Assembly (NCBI GenBank): GCA_934279105.1
Contig: CAKQWR010000100.1
Span: 1-7,456, forward strand
Length of the DNA: 7,456 nt
Direction: 5' to 3'
From: an uncultured Oribacterium sp.
GTDB lineage: Bacteria > Bacillota > Clostridia > Lachnospirales > Lachnospiraceae
Within the stretch, counting starts at the first letter, position 1. Each line of letters starts with the position of its first letter. Below are positions 7,036-7,456 of this stretch, one piece after another. Position numbers and translations under genes: made by a program. The notes below the pieces were generated by a model. That model worked only from the letters and a program-made list of their open reading frames with translations. It had not been told where the DNA came from and did not search any database.

Positions 7036-7051
7036 GTATCTCCGCCCTTTT
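7017..7051 (-). terminator. intrinsic terminator of rpsO
   Basis: On the minus strand AAAAGGGCGGAGA (7051-7039 read in reverse complement) and its complement at 7032-7020 form a perfect 13-bp stem with a 6-nt loop. A run of seven Ts covers 7023-7017. It begins 16 nt after the rpsO TAA. The core GGGCGGAGA stem is GC-rich, which makes it the strongest terminator in the window. The plus side also has a short T-run (CCCTTTT), but no plus-strand gene ends here. Confidence 0.93.
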
Positions 7052-7067
7052 ATTTCTTAGTTTATAA

Positions 7068-7334
7068 TTACTTTCTGATGCCGAGCTTCTCGATGAGGGA
7101 TCTGTAGCTATCCAGATCGTTCTTCTGAAGGTAAGCAAGAAGGCCTCTTCTCTGACCAACCATCATGAGAAGACCACGTCTTGAGTGGTGATCCTTCGGG
7201 TTCTTCTTAAGGTGCTCAGTGAGCTCGTTGATACGTGCAGTCAGAATAGCGATCTGAACCTCAGGTGAACCTGTGTCACCAGCCTTACGGCCGTACTGCT
7301 CGATGATTGCTGTCTTCTTTTCCTTGGAAATCAT
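7068..7334 (-). CDS. rpsO: 30S ribosomal protein S15
   Basis: An 88-residue primary-binding protein of the small ribosomal subunit, essentially the same length as E. coli S15 (89). It binds a three-way junction of 16S rRNA and helps build the platform of the 30S subunit. The family signatures are clear: DTGSPEVQ at 20-27, [13 protein letters not shown] at 31-43, and the RNA-binding [19 protein letters not shown] at 48-66, ending [12 protein letters not shown]. The ATG at 7334 has AGGAGGA (7341-7347) six nt upstream. It is the first gene of the conserved rpsO-pnp pair, and its own terminator follows at once. In several bacteria S15 represses its own translation by binding the rpsO leader; the inverted repeats upstream here could serve that, though no known S15 leader fold was matched. 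Confidence 0.99.
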   Translation of the reverse strand: MISKEKKTAIIEQYGRKAGDTGSPEVQIAILTARINELTEHLKKNPKDHHSRRGLLMMVGQRRGLLAYLQKNDLDSYRSLIEKLGIRK

Positions 7335-7360
7335 GGTAAATCCTCCTAAAAATAAACTAT

Positions 7361-7375
7361 GTCACGAATCGTGAC
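7361..7375 (-). repeat. perfect inverted repeat in the rpsO leader
   Basis: GTCACGA and TCGTGAC are perfect 7-bp arms around a single central base, 13 bp upstream of the rpsO Shine-Dalgarno. As RNA it would make a 5-bp stem with a 5-nt loop. As DNA the tight symmetry would suit a dimeric regulator. Either reading is possible. Confidence 0.45.
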
Positions 7376-7408
7376 GACTTACGTTAACAGAGCTGCCGGA
7401 TGGAGTTC

Positions 7409-7430
7409 CGCGCAACCATGCCAACGCGCA
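7409..7430 (-). repeat. GC-rich stem-loop upstream of rpsO
   Basis: CGCGCA occurs at 7409-7414 and 7425-7430. As minus-strand RNA the copies pair with each other (four GC pairs flanked by G-U pairs) around the loop UUGGCAUGGU. With 7361-7375 it suggests a structured rpsO leader, but the window ends before the promoter, so the full fold cannot be judged. The remaining bases (7348-7456) hold no gene I can support. Confidence 0.35.
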
Positions 7431-7456
7431 TACGAATGTACTTTAACAGAAGTATC

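Noticed and set aside
6977..7159. Minus-strand open frame overlapping rpsO and the pnp leader
   Set aside because: It is an out-of-frame reading of the end of rpsO that runs through the terminator, with no ribosome site.
7384..7450. 8-bp direct repeat TTAACAGA (7384-7391 and 7443-7450)
   Set aside because: It is short and has only two copies. It encloses no gene and does not fit an attachment site or insertion footprint, so chance is sufficient.

Overview
The window is an ordinary stretch of chromosome from a Gram-positive anaerobe of the class Clostridia. S15 and PNPase look most like Lachnospiraceae-type proteins, but that is a judgement from memory of the families, not a search. All supported genes lie on the minus strand, so transcription runs from high to low coordinates: rpsO (ribosomal protein S15), pnp (polynucleotide phosphorylase), gltX (glutamyl-tRNA synthetase), a short UvrD/Rep-family helicase, an OmpR-type response regulator, and the first 96 codons of its sensor histidine kinase, which runs off the left edge.

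The right third (about 4690-7456) is the widely conserved rpsO-pnp pair. rpsO ends in a strong intrinsic terminator. A consensus TATAAT follows it directly, so pnp probably has its own promoter and a leader of about 170 nt. That leader can fold into a long bipartite stem whose base stops just before the pnp Shine-Dalgarno sequence. A second intrinsic terminator follows pnp. The 153-nt gap before gltX then holds two further inverted repeats.

The middle (1084-4584) holds gltX and the helicase, 57 nt apart. The helicase start codon lies inside a terminator-like hairpin (stem plus T5). It has no nearby Shine-Dalgarno sequence of its own, and a 10-codon ORF with a possible Shine-Dalgarno runs across the whole hairpin. 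This is the most unusual arrangement in the window.

The left end (1-968) is a two-component system. The regulator stop and the kinase start overlap as ATGA, which points to translational coupling.

The genes form a translation and RNA-turnover block followed by a DNA helicase and an envelope-sensing regulatory pair. I see no tRNA, rRNA, CRISPR array, insertion sequence, phage gene or toxin-antitoxin locus, and no gene-free stretch over 300 bases. I found no novel multi-gene system. The points worth a second look are cis-regulatory RNA structures: the helicase start, the pnp leader, the gltX upstream region and the rpsO leader.
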